DNA of 64,000 nt from Fodinibacter sp963707895 (GTDB lineage Bacteria; Actinomycetota; Actinomycetes; Actinomycetales; Dermatophilaceae): positions 310,001 to 374,000 of the forward strand of contig CAVPRS010000002.1 in NCBI GenBank assembly GCA_963707895.1, in the 5' to 3' direction. This document shows, one piece after another, positions 27,046 to 35,709 of the stretch. Numbering within the stretch: position 1 is the stretch's first letter; the number at the start of each line of letters is the position of its first letter. The notes below the pieces were generated by a model. That model made no database searches and was not told the DNA's origin. It was given only the letters and a program-made list of their open reading frames with translations. The position numbers were made by a program, and so were the translations under genes.

Positions 27046-27750
27046 ATGCTCCCCCGCCACCGCACCGCCCGCCTGTTCCTCGGCGCGCTCGCGGCCGTCA
27101 CGGTCGTGCACCTGGTGGCCCAGCTCGCCGGTGGGGACACCCTCGCGGACGCGACCCAGGTGCTGCTCATGCCGCTCCTGGCCGGCGCGCTGTGGTGCGA
27201 GACCGCGCCGGCTCGGGGGCGGCTGGTGACCCTGACCCTGGTCGCACTGGGCCTGTCCTGGCTCGGTGACACCGCTCCGAGGCTGACCAGCGGGGACGCC
27301 TCGTTCCTCGTCATGGTCGGCTTCTTCCTGCTCGCCCAGGTCGCCTACATCGCGGCGTTCTGGCCGTTCCGCGAGCGCAGCGTGGTGCACGTGCACCGGC
27401 TCCGCCTGCTGGGCTACCTGGTCGTGGTCGTCGCACTCGTCGCGGTGTGCGCCGCCGGTGCCGCCGAGATGCTGGTGCCCGTGCTTGTCTACGGAGCCTG
27501 CCTGGGAACCATGGCCGTGCTCGCAACCGGCGTCAACCGGCTCACGGCGATCGGCGGTGCCGTGTTCCTGGTGTCCGACGGGCTGATCGCGCTCGACGCG
27601 TTCGTCCCCGGGTTCGGCCTGCCCGCCCAGGGGTTCTGGGTCATGGCCACCTACGTCGCCGCCCAGGTGCTCATCGTCGCCGGGGTCCTGCGTGAGGACA
27701 CCACCACGCACACCGTCCCCACGACGCCGGATGCCGTCCGCGCTCGGTGA
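27046..27750 (+). CDS. YhhN-family membrane protein (lysoplasmalogenase-like)
   Basis: 234 residues with about eight membrane helices. 'LGLSWLGDTAPRL', 'FFLLAQVAYIAAFWPF' and 'AVFLVSDGLIALDAF' contain the paired acidic residues within helices seen in YhhN/TMEM86 proteins; characterised relatives are lysoplasmalogenases that cleave vinyl-ether lysophospholipids. Whether this bacterium makes plasmalogens is unknown, so the family name is firmer than the reaction. A strong hairpin follows directly. Confidence 0.8.
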   Translation: MLPRHRTARLFLGALAAVTVVHLVAQLAGGDTLADATQVLLMPLLAGALWCETAPARGRLVTLTLVALGLSWLGDTAPRLTSGDASFLVMVGFFLLAQVAYIAAFWPFRERSVVHVHRLRLLGYLVVVVALVAVCAAGAAEMLVPVLVYGACLGTMAVLATGVNRLTAIGGAVFLVSDGLIALDAFVPGFGLPAQGFWVMATYVAAQVLIVAGVLREDTTTHTVPTTPDAVRAR

Positions 27751-27765
27751 GCGGACGGCATCCGG
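27727..27765. terminator. Rho-independent-like hairpin, 15-bp perfect stem
   Basis: CCGGATGCCGTCCGC and its exact reverse complement flank a 9-base loop (27742-27750). The left arm is in the last codons of the YhhN gene and the right arm follows its stop, 16 bases before the convergent acyl-CoA dehydrogenase stop, so it can serve both strands. There is no T tract, as is usual for high-GC actinobacterial terminators. Both arms contain the recurring GGATGCCG/CGGCATCC word. Confidence 0.8.
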
Positions 27766-27780
27766 GGTGGTGCGTGGGAC

Positions 27781-28926
27781 TCAGAGGCCGAGGTCGCGGC
27801 CGATGAGCTCCTTCATGATCTCGTTGGAGCCGGCCCAGATCTTGGTGACCCGGGCGTCGCGCCAGGCGCGGGCCACGCGGTACTCGTTCATGAACCCGTA
27901 GCCGCCGTGCAGCTGCACGCACTCGTCGAGCACGTCGTTCTGCACCTGGGCGCTCCACCACTTGGCCTTGGCGGCGTCGACCGCCGACAGCCGCCCCTCG
28001 GCGTGCGCCTCGATGCAGTCGTCGACGTAGGCCTCGGCGACCTCGATGGAGGTGACCAGCTCGGCGATCTTGAACTTGTTGTGCTGGAACGAGCCGATCG
28101 ACTGCCCGAACGCCTTGCGCTCCTTGGCGTACTCGATCGTCTCGAGCAGGATCTGCTTGGCGTGGGCGACGTTGGCGCAGGCCGCCCCGACCCGCTCCTG
28201 CGGCAGGCGCTGCATCATGGCGATGAAGCCCATGCCCTCGTCGCCGATCCGGTTGGTGTCGGGCACGCGCACGTCCTGGAAGAACAGCTCGGCGGTGTCG
28301 CTCTCCTCCTGGCCGACCTTGTCGAGCTTGCGCCCGCGGGAGAAGCCCTCCATGCCGTCCTCGACCATGAACAAGGTGATGCCCTTGGCGCCCTTGCTGG
28401 GGTCGGTGCGGGTGGCGACGATGACCAGGTCGGCCTGGTAGCCGTTGGTGATGAAGGTCTTGCTGCCGTTGACCACCCAGGCGTCGCCGTCGCGCACGGC
28501 CGTGGTCTTCAGCGCCGCGAGGTCGGACCCACCGCCGGGCTCGGTCATCGCGATGGCGCAGATCTTCTCTCCGGCCGCCATCGGGGGAAGCCAGCGCTCC
28601 TTCTGCTCCTGGGTGCCGAGGTCGACGATGTAGGGCGGGCAGACGTCGCTGTGGATGCCGAAGCAGGAGCCGACGGCGGCGTTGAAGCCGTTCATCACCT
28701 CTGCGGCGACCGCGTTGAAGCGGTAGTCGTCGGCGCCCATGCCCCCGAACTCCTCGGGGATGTCGAGGCCGAACAGCCCCTGGGAGCCGGCCTCCTTCCA
28801 GATGTCGCGGTCGATCGCCTTCACCTCGAGCATCTGCTCGGCACGCGGCTTGAGGGTGCGCTCGACGAACTCCGTCACGGACGCGCGGAAGTCCTCGTGC
28901 TCGGGACCGTAGATGTTGCGGGGCAT
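27781..28926 (-). CDS. Acyl-CoA dehydrogenase (long-chain-like)
   Basis: 381 residues, FAD-dependent acyl-CoA dehydrogenase for the first step of beta-oxidation. 'AMTEPGGGSDLAALKTTA' (flavin/substrate site), 'QLHGGYGFMNEYRVARAWRDARVTKIWAGSNEIMKELIGR' and 'YAKERKAFGQ' are family hallmarks. The C-terminal site has WAG rather than the YEG of medium-chain enzymes, while 'LPQERV' is present, as in the long-chain (ACADL-like) branch where the base sits in another helix. ATG at 28926 has GGAGGAG upstream. It is divergent from a TetR regulator across a palindrome, so probably controlled by it. Confidence 0.93.
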   Translation of the reverse strand: MPRNIYGPEHEDFRASVTEFVERTLKPRAEQMLEVKAIDRDIWKEAGSQGLFGLDIPEEFGGMGADDYRFNAVAAEVMNGFNAAVGSCFGIHSDVCPPYIVDLGTQEQKERWLPPMAAGEKICAIAMTEPGGGSDLAALKTTAVRDGDAWVVNGSKTFITNGYQADLVIVATRTDPSKGAKGITLFMVEDGMEGFSRGRKLDKVGQEESDTAELFFQDVRVPDTNRIGDEGMGFIAMMQRLPQERVGAACANVAHAKQILLETIEYAKERKAFGQSIGSFQHNKFKIAELVTSIEVAEAYVDDCIEAHAEGRLSAVDAAKAKWWSAQVQNDVLDECVQLHGGYGFMNEYRVARAWRDARVTKIWAGSNEIMKELIGRDLGL

Positions 28927-28966
28927 GGATCTCCTCCGGGACGACTCGGGATGGCGCGCCGAGTTG

Positions 28967-28984
28967 ACTAAGCGCTTGCTTAGT
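28967..28984. promoter_or_regulatory. TetR-type operator palindrome
   Basis: ACTAAGC-GCTT-GCTTAGT, a perfect 7-4-7 inverted repeat in the 74 bases between the divergent acyl-CoA dehydrogenase and TetR starts. A TTGACT (28964-28969) overlaps its left arm and could be a -35 element for the regulator. Such ACTAAGC/GCTTAGT palindromes are common TetR-family operators in fatty acid metabolism loci, so the adjacent regulator is the likely binder, repressing both directions. Confidence 0.8.
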
Positions 28985-29000
28985 TTCGCTGGGGTGCGGC

Positions 29001-29669
29001 ATGCTGTCAACCGTGCCGAGCCCCACACCGCTGAGCGAGACGGCGATCGTCGCTGCCCTCGCGCCCGAGGGCGGTCGCCAGGAGGCCGTCGGCGACGTCA
29101 CGGACACCGCGGTGCGGATCATGCTGGCCGCGGCCGACGCCTTCGCCGAGCGCGGCTTCCACGCCACGACCACCCGCGACATCGCGTCCCGGGCCGGTCT
29201 GTCCCCCGCCGGGGTCTACGTGCACTTCGCCTCCAAGGAGGTGCTGCTCTTCGAGCTGAGCCGCCGCGGGCACGCCCGGGCCCGCGACCTGCTCGTCGCG
29301 GCCGCCGACGCGGCGCCCAACCCGACCGAGGCGCTGCGCGCCATCATCGGGGGGTTCTCGCGCTGGCACGCCGAGCACTACGAGCTGGGCCGGATCGTGC
29401 AGTTCGAGTTCCGGCACCTCAGCCCCGAGCACCGCGAGGCGGTCCTCGGCCTGCGCAAGGACATCGACGCGGTGGTCGCCGGGGTGCTGCGCGACGGCCT
29501 CGCGACCGGCGAGTTCGAGGTCGACGACGTGCCCGTCACGGCGCTGGCGCTGTTGTCGATGGCCATCGACGTCGCCCGCTGGTACGCCCCCGACGTGCGG
29601 CGCACCCCCGCCGCGATCGAGACCTCCTACGGCGACCTCGCCGTGCGGCTCGTGCGCGCGTCGTCCTGA
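29001..29669 (+). CDS. TetR-family transcriptional regulator
   Basis: 222 residues. The N-terminal helix-turn-helix (about residues 35-85) is 'RIMLAAADAFAERGFHATTTRDIASRAGLSPAGVYVHFASKEVLLFEL'. The all-helical C-terminal domain contains 'WHAEHYELGRIVQFEFRHLSPEHREAVLGLRKD', similar to regulators of acyl-CoA catabolism. The inducer is probably an acyl-CoA or fatty acid given the divergent acyl-CoA dehydrogenase, but that is inference. In-frame GTG 29013 is an alternative start; neither has a clear ribosome binding site. Confidence 0.92.
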   Translation: MLSTVPSPTPLSETAIVAALAPEGGRQEAVGDVTDTAVRIMLAAADAFAERGFHATTTRDIASRAGLSPAGVYVHFASKEVLLFELSRRGHARARDLLVAAADAAPNPTEALRAIIGGFSRWHAEHYELGRIVQFEFRHLSPEHREAVLGLRKDIDAVVAGVLRDGLATGEFEVDDVPVTALALLSMAIDVARWYAPDVRRTPAAIETSYGDLAVRLVRASS

Positions 29670-29711
29670 GGCGTGCACGGAGGCAGGTTGCCGCGTCGGT
29701 ACAGTGACGCG

Positions 29712-30440
29712 GTGAACACGGCCGAGGGACACGGGGGCTCCGCCTCGATCGCGATCCCCGACTACTGGTGGTACGTCGCCCGGGCCGACCTGCTGGAGGC
29801 CGCCCTGCGGCCCCACGTCGAGGGTGCCGCGCTGGCCCTCGACCTCGGAAGCGCCGACGGGCCGAGCGCTGCCTGGTTCCGCGAGTCCGCGCAGCGCACG
29901 GTGTCGCTCGACATCGACCCTCGCGGGCTGGGGGCCGACGGCGTGTGCGGCTCGGCGCTGGCCCTGCCGTTCGGCGACGGGGCCTTCGACGCGGTGTCGG
30001 CCTTCGACGTCATCGAGCACTGCGAGCCCGAGGCCACCGCCCTGGCCGAGGTGCGGCGGGTGCTGCGGCCCGGCGGGCGGTTCGTCATGTCCGTGCCGGC
30101 CTACCAGTGGGCCTGGAGCGACTTCGACGTCGCCAACGGCCACCACCGGCGGTACACGACGGGCCGGGCCGTGCGGGCGGTCGAGGCTGCCGGCTTCACG
30201 GTGCAGCGGGCCACCTACGGCTTCGCCACGGTCTTCCCGATGTTCGTGGCCGAGCGGCTGGCCCGCAAGGCGTCGCGCCGGCGCTCGAGCGGCCCCGTCG
30301 ACATCGTCGCGCTCCCCCAGCTGCCCGCCCCGCTCAACCGGGCGCTGCTGGGCCTGTCGCGGGTCGACCGCGCGGTGCTCGCGAAGCGGGACCTGCCGTT
30401 CGGGTCGTCGGTGTTCCTCGCCGCCACCCGCGCCGGCTGA
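29712..30440 (+). CDS. Class I SAM-dependent methyltransferase
   Basis: 242 residues from a GTG. Motif I 'ALDLGSADGPSAAWF' near residue 40, acidic 'SLDIDPRG' (motif II), 'LPFGDGAFDAVSAFDVIEHCEPEATALAEVRRVLRPGGRFVMSVPAY' (motifs post-II and III, Methyltransf_11 type) and 'HHRRYTTGRAVRAVEAAGF'. This form is common in glycan and lipid glycosylation clusters. It converges with the epimerase and GT2 genes, suggesting a joint role in decorating a surface glycan. Acceptor unknown. Confidence 0.9.
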   Translation: MNTAEGHGGSASIAIPDYWWYVARADLLEAALRPHVEGAALALDLGSADGPSAAWFRESAQRTVSLDIDPRGLGADGVCGSALALPFGDGAFDAVSAFDVIEHCEPEATALAEVRRVLRPGGRFVMSVPAYQWAWSDFDVANGHHRRYTTGRAVRAVEAAGFTVQRATYGFATVFPMFVAERLARKASRRRSSGPVDIVALPQLPAPLNRALLGLSRVDRAVLAKRDLPFGSSVFLAATRAG

Positions 30441-30453
30441 GCACGCGAGGCTC

Positions 30454-31416
30454 TCAGCGGTCGAGCGGGCCGCCCGACACGACCCGGGCGCGCACGTCGG
30501 CGGACGTGCTGGCCAGCCCCGCCGCCAGGGGCGTTGCCGCGAGCGCGTCGACCTCGGGCCAGACGCGGGACTCCAGCCGCAGGTCGAGCACCTGGCCCGC
30601 GCCGCTGCCGCCCACGGGGATGGTGCGCAGCGGCCGGTGGAACACCCGTCTGGCCTCGGCGACGAGGTACCCGACCGTCACCGGACGCCCGCTGGCGAGC
30701 ACCTTGGTCACGACCGTGCCGGGCGCTTCGTCCCTGGCCAGCGTGATGCTGCGCACGACCATCCGGGCCGCGTCACCGGCGTACAGGTAGTCGCGGATGG
30801 TGTCCATCGAGACGAACACCGGCAAGGGGCGGCCGGTCGCGTCGGCGAGGCACAGCTGTGAGAGGAGGCCCTGCGGCTTGCCGAGGGTCTGCCCGGGGCC
30901 GTAGACGTTGGAGAGCCTGCCCAGCACCGCGCGCACGCCCGTGTCGGCAGCGAGCCGTTCGACGGCCGACTCCATCGCGAGCTTGGCGCGACCGTAGGCG
31001 ACGAGGGGCCTCGGCGCGGTGCGCTCGTCGAAGGGCGCGGGCGCCGACCCGGCGTACAGGCCGCCGGCCGACGACGCGAGGAAGACGACCCCCGCGTCAT
31101 CCGGTGTCACGGATGCCGCCAGCGCGGCGGTCACGCGCTCGAAGACCCGCACCTCGGTGGCCAGCGCCTCCTCCCCTGTGGCGACGACCCCGGCACCGGC
31201 GCACCAGGCGAGCGCCCACGGCCGGCCGGCGCGGGCCCGGGCGAAGCGCTCGACCTCCGCGGTGAGGGTGCGCACGCTGGCCTCCTCGGCAGCCCACGGA
31301 ACGGCGGTGGTGAGCACCTCGTGCCCGGCGGAGATGAGCTCGGCGACGACGTGGCGGCCGACCAGGCCCCCGGACCCGACGACCCAGGTGAGGGGTCGCG
31401 AGCCGGTCGCGGTCAC
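30454..31416 (-). CDS. NAD-dependent epimerase/dehydratase
   Basis: 320 residues of the extended SDR type: Rossmann 'VVGSGGLVGRHVVAEL' at the N terminus, Ser in 'FLASSAGGLYAG', and 'YGRAK' with the catalytic Tyr and Lys. 'RLSNVYGPGQTLGKPQGLLSQL' is the sugar-nucleotide-side region. It probably acts on a nucleotide sugar; which one is not evident. GTG start overlaps the stop of the upstream glycosyltransferase (GTGA), so the two are coupled. Confidence 0.88.
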   Translation of the reverse strand: MTATGSRPLTWVVGSGGLVGRHVVAELISAGHEVLTTAVPWAAEEASVRTLTAEVERFARARAGRPWALAWCAGAGVVATGEEALATEVRVFERVTAALAASVTPDDAGVVFLASSAGGLYAGSAPAPFDERTAPRPLVAYGRAKLAMESAVERLAADTGVRAVLGRLSNVYGPGQTLGKPQGLLSQLCLADATGRPLPVFVSMDTIRDYLYAGDAARMVVRSITLARDEAPGTVVTKVLASGRPVTVGYLVAEARRVFHRPLRTIPVGGSGAGQVLDLRLESRVWPEVDALAATPLAAGLASTSADVRARVVSGGPLDR

Positions 31417-32414
31417 GCGCGGTCCCGGCCCAGCGGCCCCTCGCGCCGGTCGCGCACGGGGAGGTAGAGGGGCTTGCCCATGGCCATGTTGACGGCCAGG
31501 CCGACGTACTCGGCGATGACACCGAGGCTGAACAGGATGATGCCGCTGGCGATCATCAGCAGGATCATCGTCGAGGTCCAGCCGGGCGCCTCCCACTGCT
31601 GGGTGGCCCGGCCGATGACGAGCACGAGGGCCACGACCGGGGCCAGGAGCACCGCGGCGGCGCCGAGGGCGCTGACCCAGCGCAGCGGGCGGGTGCCGCT
31701 GGAGAGCACGAGCCGCCAGAAGTGGCTCAGCAGCCGGCGCGGGGTGTAGCCGGAGGGCCGGTCGCCCTCGCCACGCATCTCGACCGGGCAGGTCGCGGTG
31801 CGGTTGGCGACCCACGAGATCGCGACGTCGAGGTAGATGCCCGGGCCGGCGTAGGCGGCCACCGAGCGGGCGACCTCACCGAGGACCAGCCGGAAGCTCG
31901 AGAACGCGCTGGCGTCGGCGCCCTTGGCCACCCGCTCGACCAGCCACTTCGCGCCGCGCGACGACGCGTTGCGCACGGCACCGTGCGGCGGCTCGTTGGT
32001 CGGGCGGGCGTAGACCACGTCGGCCTGCTCGCTCATCGCGGTGTCGAGCAGGGAGCCGATCGCCTCGGGGTCGTGCTGGCCGTCCTCGTCCATGGTGACG
32101 ACCCACTCGCCGCCGGAGGCCGCGATGCCGGCGAGGGTCGCGGCGTGCTGGCCGAAGTTGCGGCTCAGCCAGACGGCGCGCACCCAGTCGTGGGCCTTCG
32201 CGAGGGTGCGCACGGTGTCGTCGGAGGCGTCGGGTCCGCAGTCGTGCACGAGCACGACCTCGGTGACGCGGTAGTGGCGACCCTGCGGGCTGGTGCGGTC
32301 GGTGACCGAGGCCGCGAGCTCGTCGACGACCGCACCGAGGGTGCGCTCGCCCTGGTAGACGGGGATGACGACCGAGACCAGGTGCGGCGCGGGCGCCGAG
32401 GTCTCCGTCTCCAC
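31413..32414 (-). CDS. Polyprenyl-phosphate-type glycosyltransferase, family 2
   Basis: 333 residues. GT-A domain with 'SVVIPVYQGERTLGAVVDEL', 'LSRNFGQHAATLAGIAASGGEWVVTMDEDGQHDPEAI' (DxD-like DED) and 'GIYLDVAISWV', then two C-terminal membrane helices (about 255-315) as in GtrB/ArnC/dolichol-phosphate transferases. It would transfer a sugar to a membrane lipid carrier for export. Coupled to the following epimerase. GTG start with AGGGTGT about 9 bases upstream. Confidence 0.9.
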   Translation of the reverse strand: METETSAPAPHLVSVVIPVYQGERTLGAVVDELAASVTDRTSPQGRHYRVTEVVLVHDCGPDASDDTVRTLAKAHDWVRAVWLSRNFGQHAATLAGIAASGGEWVVTMDEDGQHDPEAIGSLLDTAMSEQADVVYARPTNEPPHGAVRNASSRGAKWLVERVAKGADASAFSSFRLVLGEVARSVAAYAGPGIYLDVAISWVANRTATCPVEMRGEGDRPSGYTPRRLLSHFWRLVLSSGTRPLRWVSALGAAAVLLAPVVALVLVIGRATQQWEAPGWTSTMILLMIASGIILFSLGVIAEYVGLAVNMAMGKPLYLPVRDRREGPLGRDRA

Positions 32415-32452
32415 GCGGCACACCCTAGCCGTGGTGGCAGCACGCGCCGGAC

Positions 32453-33079
32453 CTACCCGAGGGCGAGCCGCACGACGGGCCGAGTGGGGCCGGTGCGGCC
32501 GACCTCCGTGAAACCGGCGGCGAGGAAGGTGGAGAGCACGCCGTGGTAGAGCTCGGCGCCGGACGGTCGGCCGGTGCGGGCGGACACGTCGACGGGATGT
32601 CCCTCGAGCGTGTGCGCCCCCGCGGACCGTGCGTGGGCGACGGCGGCGTCGAGCAGGACGGCTCCGACGCCACGGCGGCGGTGGCCGACCTTGGTCACGA
32701 AGCAGGTGACGGCCCAGACGCCCGCGTCGTCGATGTCGCTGCCGCTCACCGCGTTCAGGGCCCGGTTGCCGGTGATACGGGGATAGCCCGGGCGCGGCCC
32801 GACCTGCACCCAGCCCACTGGCGCGCCCTCGTCGTAGGCGAGCAGGCCCGGTCGCGGGCGACGGGCCGCCTGCACCCGGAGTGCGTCGCGGTTCTCGGCC
32901 GCGGAGGTGGTGTAGGAGCCTCCCGTCGTGAGGAAGAACTGGCACCAGCACCACGACGGGTCGCCTCGCGTGCCGAACAGGTCGACCACGTCGTCGAAGC
33001 GCGAGGGCGTCAGCGCCCTGACCCCGAGGTCGGGGCGCGTGCCCCCGTCGGTGCGGTCGGGGTCGGGTTCGCGGGTCAC
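32453..33079 (-). CDS. GNAT family N-acetyltransferase
   Basis: 208 residues. 'VWAVTCFVTKVGHRRRGVGAVLLDAAVAHARSAGAHTLEGHPVD' holds the acetyl-CoA-binding RRxGxG loop, and 'LYHGVLSTFLAAGFTEVGR' is the C-terminal strand-helix pair. An N-terminal 'DPSWCWCQFFL' with two Cys and Trp residues is seen in a large actinobacterial subgroup of unknown substrate. It lies 22 bases downstream of the ettA stop, possibly in the same transcript. Confidence 0.87.
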   Translation of the reverse strand: MTREPDPDRTDGGTRPDLGVRALTPSRFDDVVDLFGTRGDPSWCWCQFFLTTGGSYTTSAAENRDALRVQAARRPRPGLLAYDEGAPVGWVQVGPRPGYPRITGNRALNAVSGSDIDDAGVWAVTCFVTKVGHRRRGVGAVLLDAAVAHARSAGAHTLEGHPVDVSARTGRPSGAELYHGVLSTFLAAGFTEVGRTGPTRPVVRLALG

Positions 33080-33101
33080 GGCGACGGCGGCTTGGGAGCG
33101 G

Positions 33102-34784
33102 TCAGTCGCGGGTCAGCTTGCGGTAGGTGACGCGGTGCGGACGGGCCGCCTCCTCGCCGAGGCGCTCGATCTTGTTGGCCTCGTACGCCTCGAAGTTGCC
33201 CTCGAACCAGTACCACTTGGCCGGGTTCTCGTCGTCGCCCTCGTAGGAGAGGATGTGCGTCGCGACCCGGTCGAGGAACCACCGGTCGTGGCTGATGACC
33301 ACGGCGCAGCCGGGGAAGTCGAGCAGGGCGTTCTCGAGCGAGCCGAGGGTCTCGACGTCGAGGTCGTTGGTCGGCTCGTCGAGGAGCAGCAGGTTGCCGC
33401 CCTCCTTGAGGGTCAGCGCGAGGTTGAGCCGGTTGCGCTCGCCACCGGAGAGCACGCCCGCCTTCTTCTGCTGGTCGGGTCCCTTGAAGCCGAACTGGCT
33501 GACGTAGGCGCGCGAGGGGATCTCGACGTGCCCGACGTTGATGTAGTCGTGGCCGCCCGAGACGGTCTCCCAGAGGTTCTTGTTGGGGTCCAGGCCGCCA
33601 CGGCTCTGGTCGACGTAGGAGATCTTCACGGTGTCGCCGACGTCGACGACACCGGCGTCGACGTCCTCGAGGCCCACGATCGTCTTGAACAGCGTGGTCT
33701 TGCCGACGCCGTTCGGCCCGATGACGCCGACGATGCCGTTGCGCGGCAGCGTGAACGACAGGCCCTCGATGAGCACCCGGTCACCGAAGCCCTTGCGCAG
33801 GTCCTTGACCTCGATCACCTTGCTGCCCAGGCGCGGGCCCGGCGGGATCTGGATCTCCTCGAAGTCGAGCTTGCGGGTGCGGTCGGCCTCAGCGGCCATC
33901 TCCTCGTAGCGGGCCAGCCGCGCCTTGGACTTGGTCTGCTTGGCCTTGGCGTTGCTGCGCACCCACTCGAGCTCCTCGGCGAGGCGCTTGGCCAGCTTGG
34001 CGTCCTTCTTGCCCTGCACGGTGAGGCGGGCGTGCTTCTTCTCGAGGTAGGTCGAGTAGTTGCCCTCGTAGGGGTAGGCCCGGCCGCGGTCGAGCTCGAG
34101 GATCCACTCGGCGACGTTGTCCATGAAGTAGCGGTCGTGCGTCACCGCGACGACGGCGCCGTGGTAGGCCGCGAGGTGCTGCTCGAGCCAGAGCACCGAC
34201 TCGGCGTCGAGGTGGTTGGTCGGCTCGTCAAGCAGCAGCAGGTCGGGCTTCTGCAGCAGCAGCTTGCACAGGGCGACGCGGCGGCGCTCACCGCCGGAGA
34301 GCACCGTGACGTCGGCGTCCGGCGGCGGGCAGCGCAGGGCGTCCATGGCCTGCTCGAGCTGGGAGTCGAGGTCCCACGCGTCGGCGGCGTCGATGGCCTC
34401 CTGGAGCTGGCCCATCTCGGTCATCAGCGCGTCGAAGTCGGCGTCGGGGTCGGCCATCAGGGCGGAGATCTCGTTGTAGCGGTCGACCTTGGCCTTGATC
34501 TCGCCGGCGCCCTCCTCGACGTTGCCGAGCACCGTCTTCTCCTCGTTGAGCTCGGGCTCCTGCATGAGGATGCCGACCGAGAAGCCCGGCGTGAGCCGTG
34601 CCTCCCCGTTGGACGGCCGGTCGAGGCCGGCCATGATCTTCAGGACCGAGGACTTCCCGGCACCGTTCGGGCCGACGACGCCGATCTTGGCGCCGGGGAG
34701 GAAGGACAGGGTGACGTCGTCGAGGATGACCTTGTCGCCGTACGCCTTGCGGGCACGGGACATGACGTAGATGAACTCGGGCAT
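33102..34784 (-). CDS. ettA: Energy-dependent translational throttle protein (ABC-F)
   Basis: 560 residues, the usual EttA length. Two ABC ATPase domains: Walker A 'GPNGAGKSS' with signature 'LSGGERRRVAL' and Walker B 'LLLLDEPTNHLD', then 'GPNGVGKTT', 'LSGGERNRLNLALTL' and 'LLLLDEPTNDLD'. The inter-domain linker is Lys/Arg-rich ('RSNAKAKQTKSKARL'). N terminus 'EFIYVMSRARKAYGDKVILDDV' is EttA-specific. It binds the ribosomal E site and gates early elongation according to ATP/ADP ratio. No membrane segments. Confidence 0.96.
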   Translation of the reverse strand: MPEFIYVMSRARKAYGDKVILDDVTLSFLPGAKIGVVGPNGAGKSSVLKIMAGLDRPSNGEARLTPGFSVGILMQEPELNEEKTVLGNVEEGAGEIKAKVDRYNEISALMADPDADFDALMTEMGQLQEAIDAADAWDLDSQLEQAMDALRCPPPDADVTVLSGGERRRVALCKLLLQKPDLLLLDEPTNHLDAESVLWLEQHLAAYHGAVVAVTHDRYFMDNVAEWILELDRGRAYPYEGNYSTYLEKKHARLTVQGKKDAKLAKRLAEELEWVRSNAKAKQTKSKARLARYEEMAAEADRTRKLDFEEIQIPPGPRLGSKVIEVKDLRKGFGDRVLIEGLSFTLPRNGIVGVIGPNGVGKTTLFKTIVGLEDVDAGVVDVGDTVKISYVDQSRGGLDPNKNLWETVSGGHDYINVGHVEIPSRAYVSQFGFKGPDQQKKAGVLSGGERNRLNLALTLKEGGNLLLLDEPTNDLDVETLGSLENALLDFPGCAVVISHDRWFLDRVATHILSYEGDDENPAKWYWFEGNFEAYEANKIERLGEEAARPHRVTYRKLTRD

Positions 34785-34843
34785 GGGGCAAGGCTAACGA
34801 CCAGCACGGCCCCGGCCCGAATCCGCACCCGCGCGACCGGTCG

Positions 34844-34923
34844 CCGGCTCGGGCGCGACCAGCCGTCGGCTCAGGGCGCGCCCAGCCGCTGGCTCGGGCG
34901 CCACCAGCCGCCGGCTGGGCACC
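34844..34923. repeat. Tandem 22-bp repeat, about 3.6 copies
   Basis: Units at 34844-34865, 34866-34888, 34889-34910 and partial 34911-34923 follow the pattern CGGCTCGGGCGC(G/C)ACCAGCCG. The repeat fills half of the 154-base gap between the ssb stop and the ettA start. CGGCT and AGCCG within units allow hairpins, so it could act as a terminator or leader structure for ettA. No reading frame crosses it convincingly. Confidence 0.8.
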
Positions 34924-34938
34924 GGGTCGGGCTGTTGC

Positions 34939-35547
34939 TCAGGCGGCGGCCTCCTTCTCCGGCCGGACCAGCGGGCCACTGTCGCCGACCAGCTCGTCAG
35001 GGACCGCGGCACCGGCCGGACCCTGGCCGTCGTCGGCGGGCGCATCGGGGGCGAGGTCGACCTCGCCCAGCCCTCGACCCGGACCCGGCTCGACGACGTA
35101 GGGGTCACGCTCCGGGTCGCCGGGCAGCCCGTCACCGGGAAGCCCGTCGCCGGACGGACCGTGCGGCTCGGCGGGTCGTCCCATGCCGACCCGCGCGAAC
35201 GCGGTGGTGCCGTAGGTGAGGTCATGCCCCACGGCATCCGCCTCGACCTCGACTCCGTACCAGGTGGTGCCGTCCTCGCGCTGCCAGGACACGATGCGCT
35301 GCTTGCCGTGCACCGTGACGGGCTGGCCGCGGCGGAGCGACACGGCGATGTTGGCGGCGAGCGAGCGGTAGGACAGCACGTCGTAGTAGCTCGTCTCGCC
35401 GTCCTCCCACTGCCCAGGCTGTCCCGGCACCGGACGCCGGGCCGAGGTGGCCAGGCGGAACTTGGTCATCGGCGCCCCGGTGCGGGTGGTGCGCGCGCTG
35501 GGGTCGGCGGTGAGCCGGCCCCGGATGGTCACGTAGGTCTCGTTCAT
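34939..35547 (-). CDS. ssb: Single-stranded DNA-binding protein (SSB paralogue)
   Basis: 202 residues. The OB-fold is in the first ~110: 'NETYVTIRGRLTADPSARTTRTGAPMTKFRLATSARR' and 'SYYDVLSYRSLAANIAVSLRRGQPVTVHGKQRI'. The C-terminal ~90 residues are acidic and Gly/Pro-rich with a GDGLPGDGLPGD repeat, but lack the DDDIPF-type tip used to recruit partners by the main replicative SSB. That suggests a secondary SsbB-like role. The ATG has GGGGAGGAG upstream. It is not next to rpsF/rpsR, which also points to a paralogue. Confidence 0.92.
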   Translation of the reverse strand: MNETYVTIRGRLTADPSARTTRTGAPMTKFRLATSARRPVPGQPGQWEDGETSYYDVLSYRSLAANIAVSLRRGQPVTVHGKQRIVSWQREDGTTWYGVEVEADAVGHDLTYGTTAFARVGMGRPAEPHGPSGDGLPGDGLPGDPERDPYVVEPGPGRGLGEVDLAPDAPADDGQGPAGAAVPDELVGDSGPLVRPEKEAAA

Positions 35548-35709
35548 GGTGCTCCTCCCCCGGCCTCGTCCCTCGGGGCCGCTGGACCCACCTTCGGCGC
35601 CCGCGCCGACCCACACAACGGACAACCCCGACCCTGTGGACAACGGCCACCCGCAGAGCCGCCTGTGGACGAGACCAACGCCGACACCAAGGCGTCGCCC
35701 GACGTCGGC

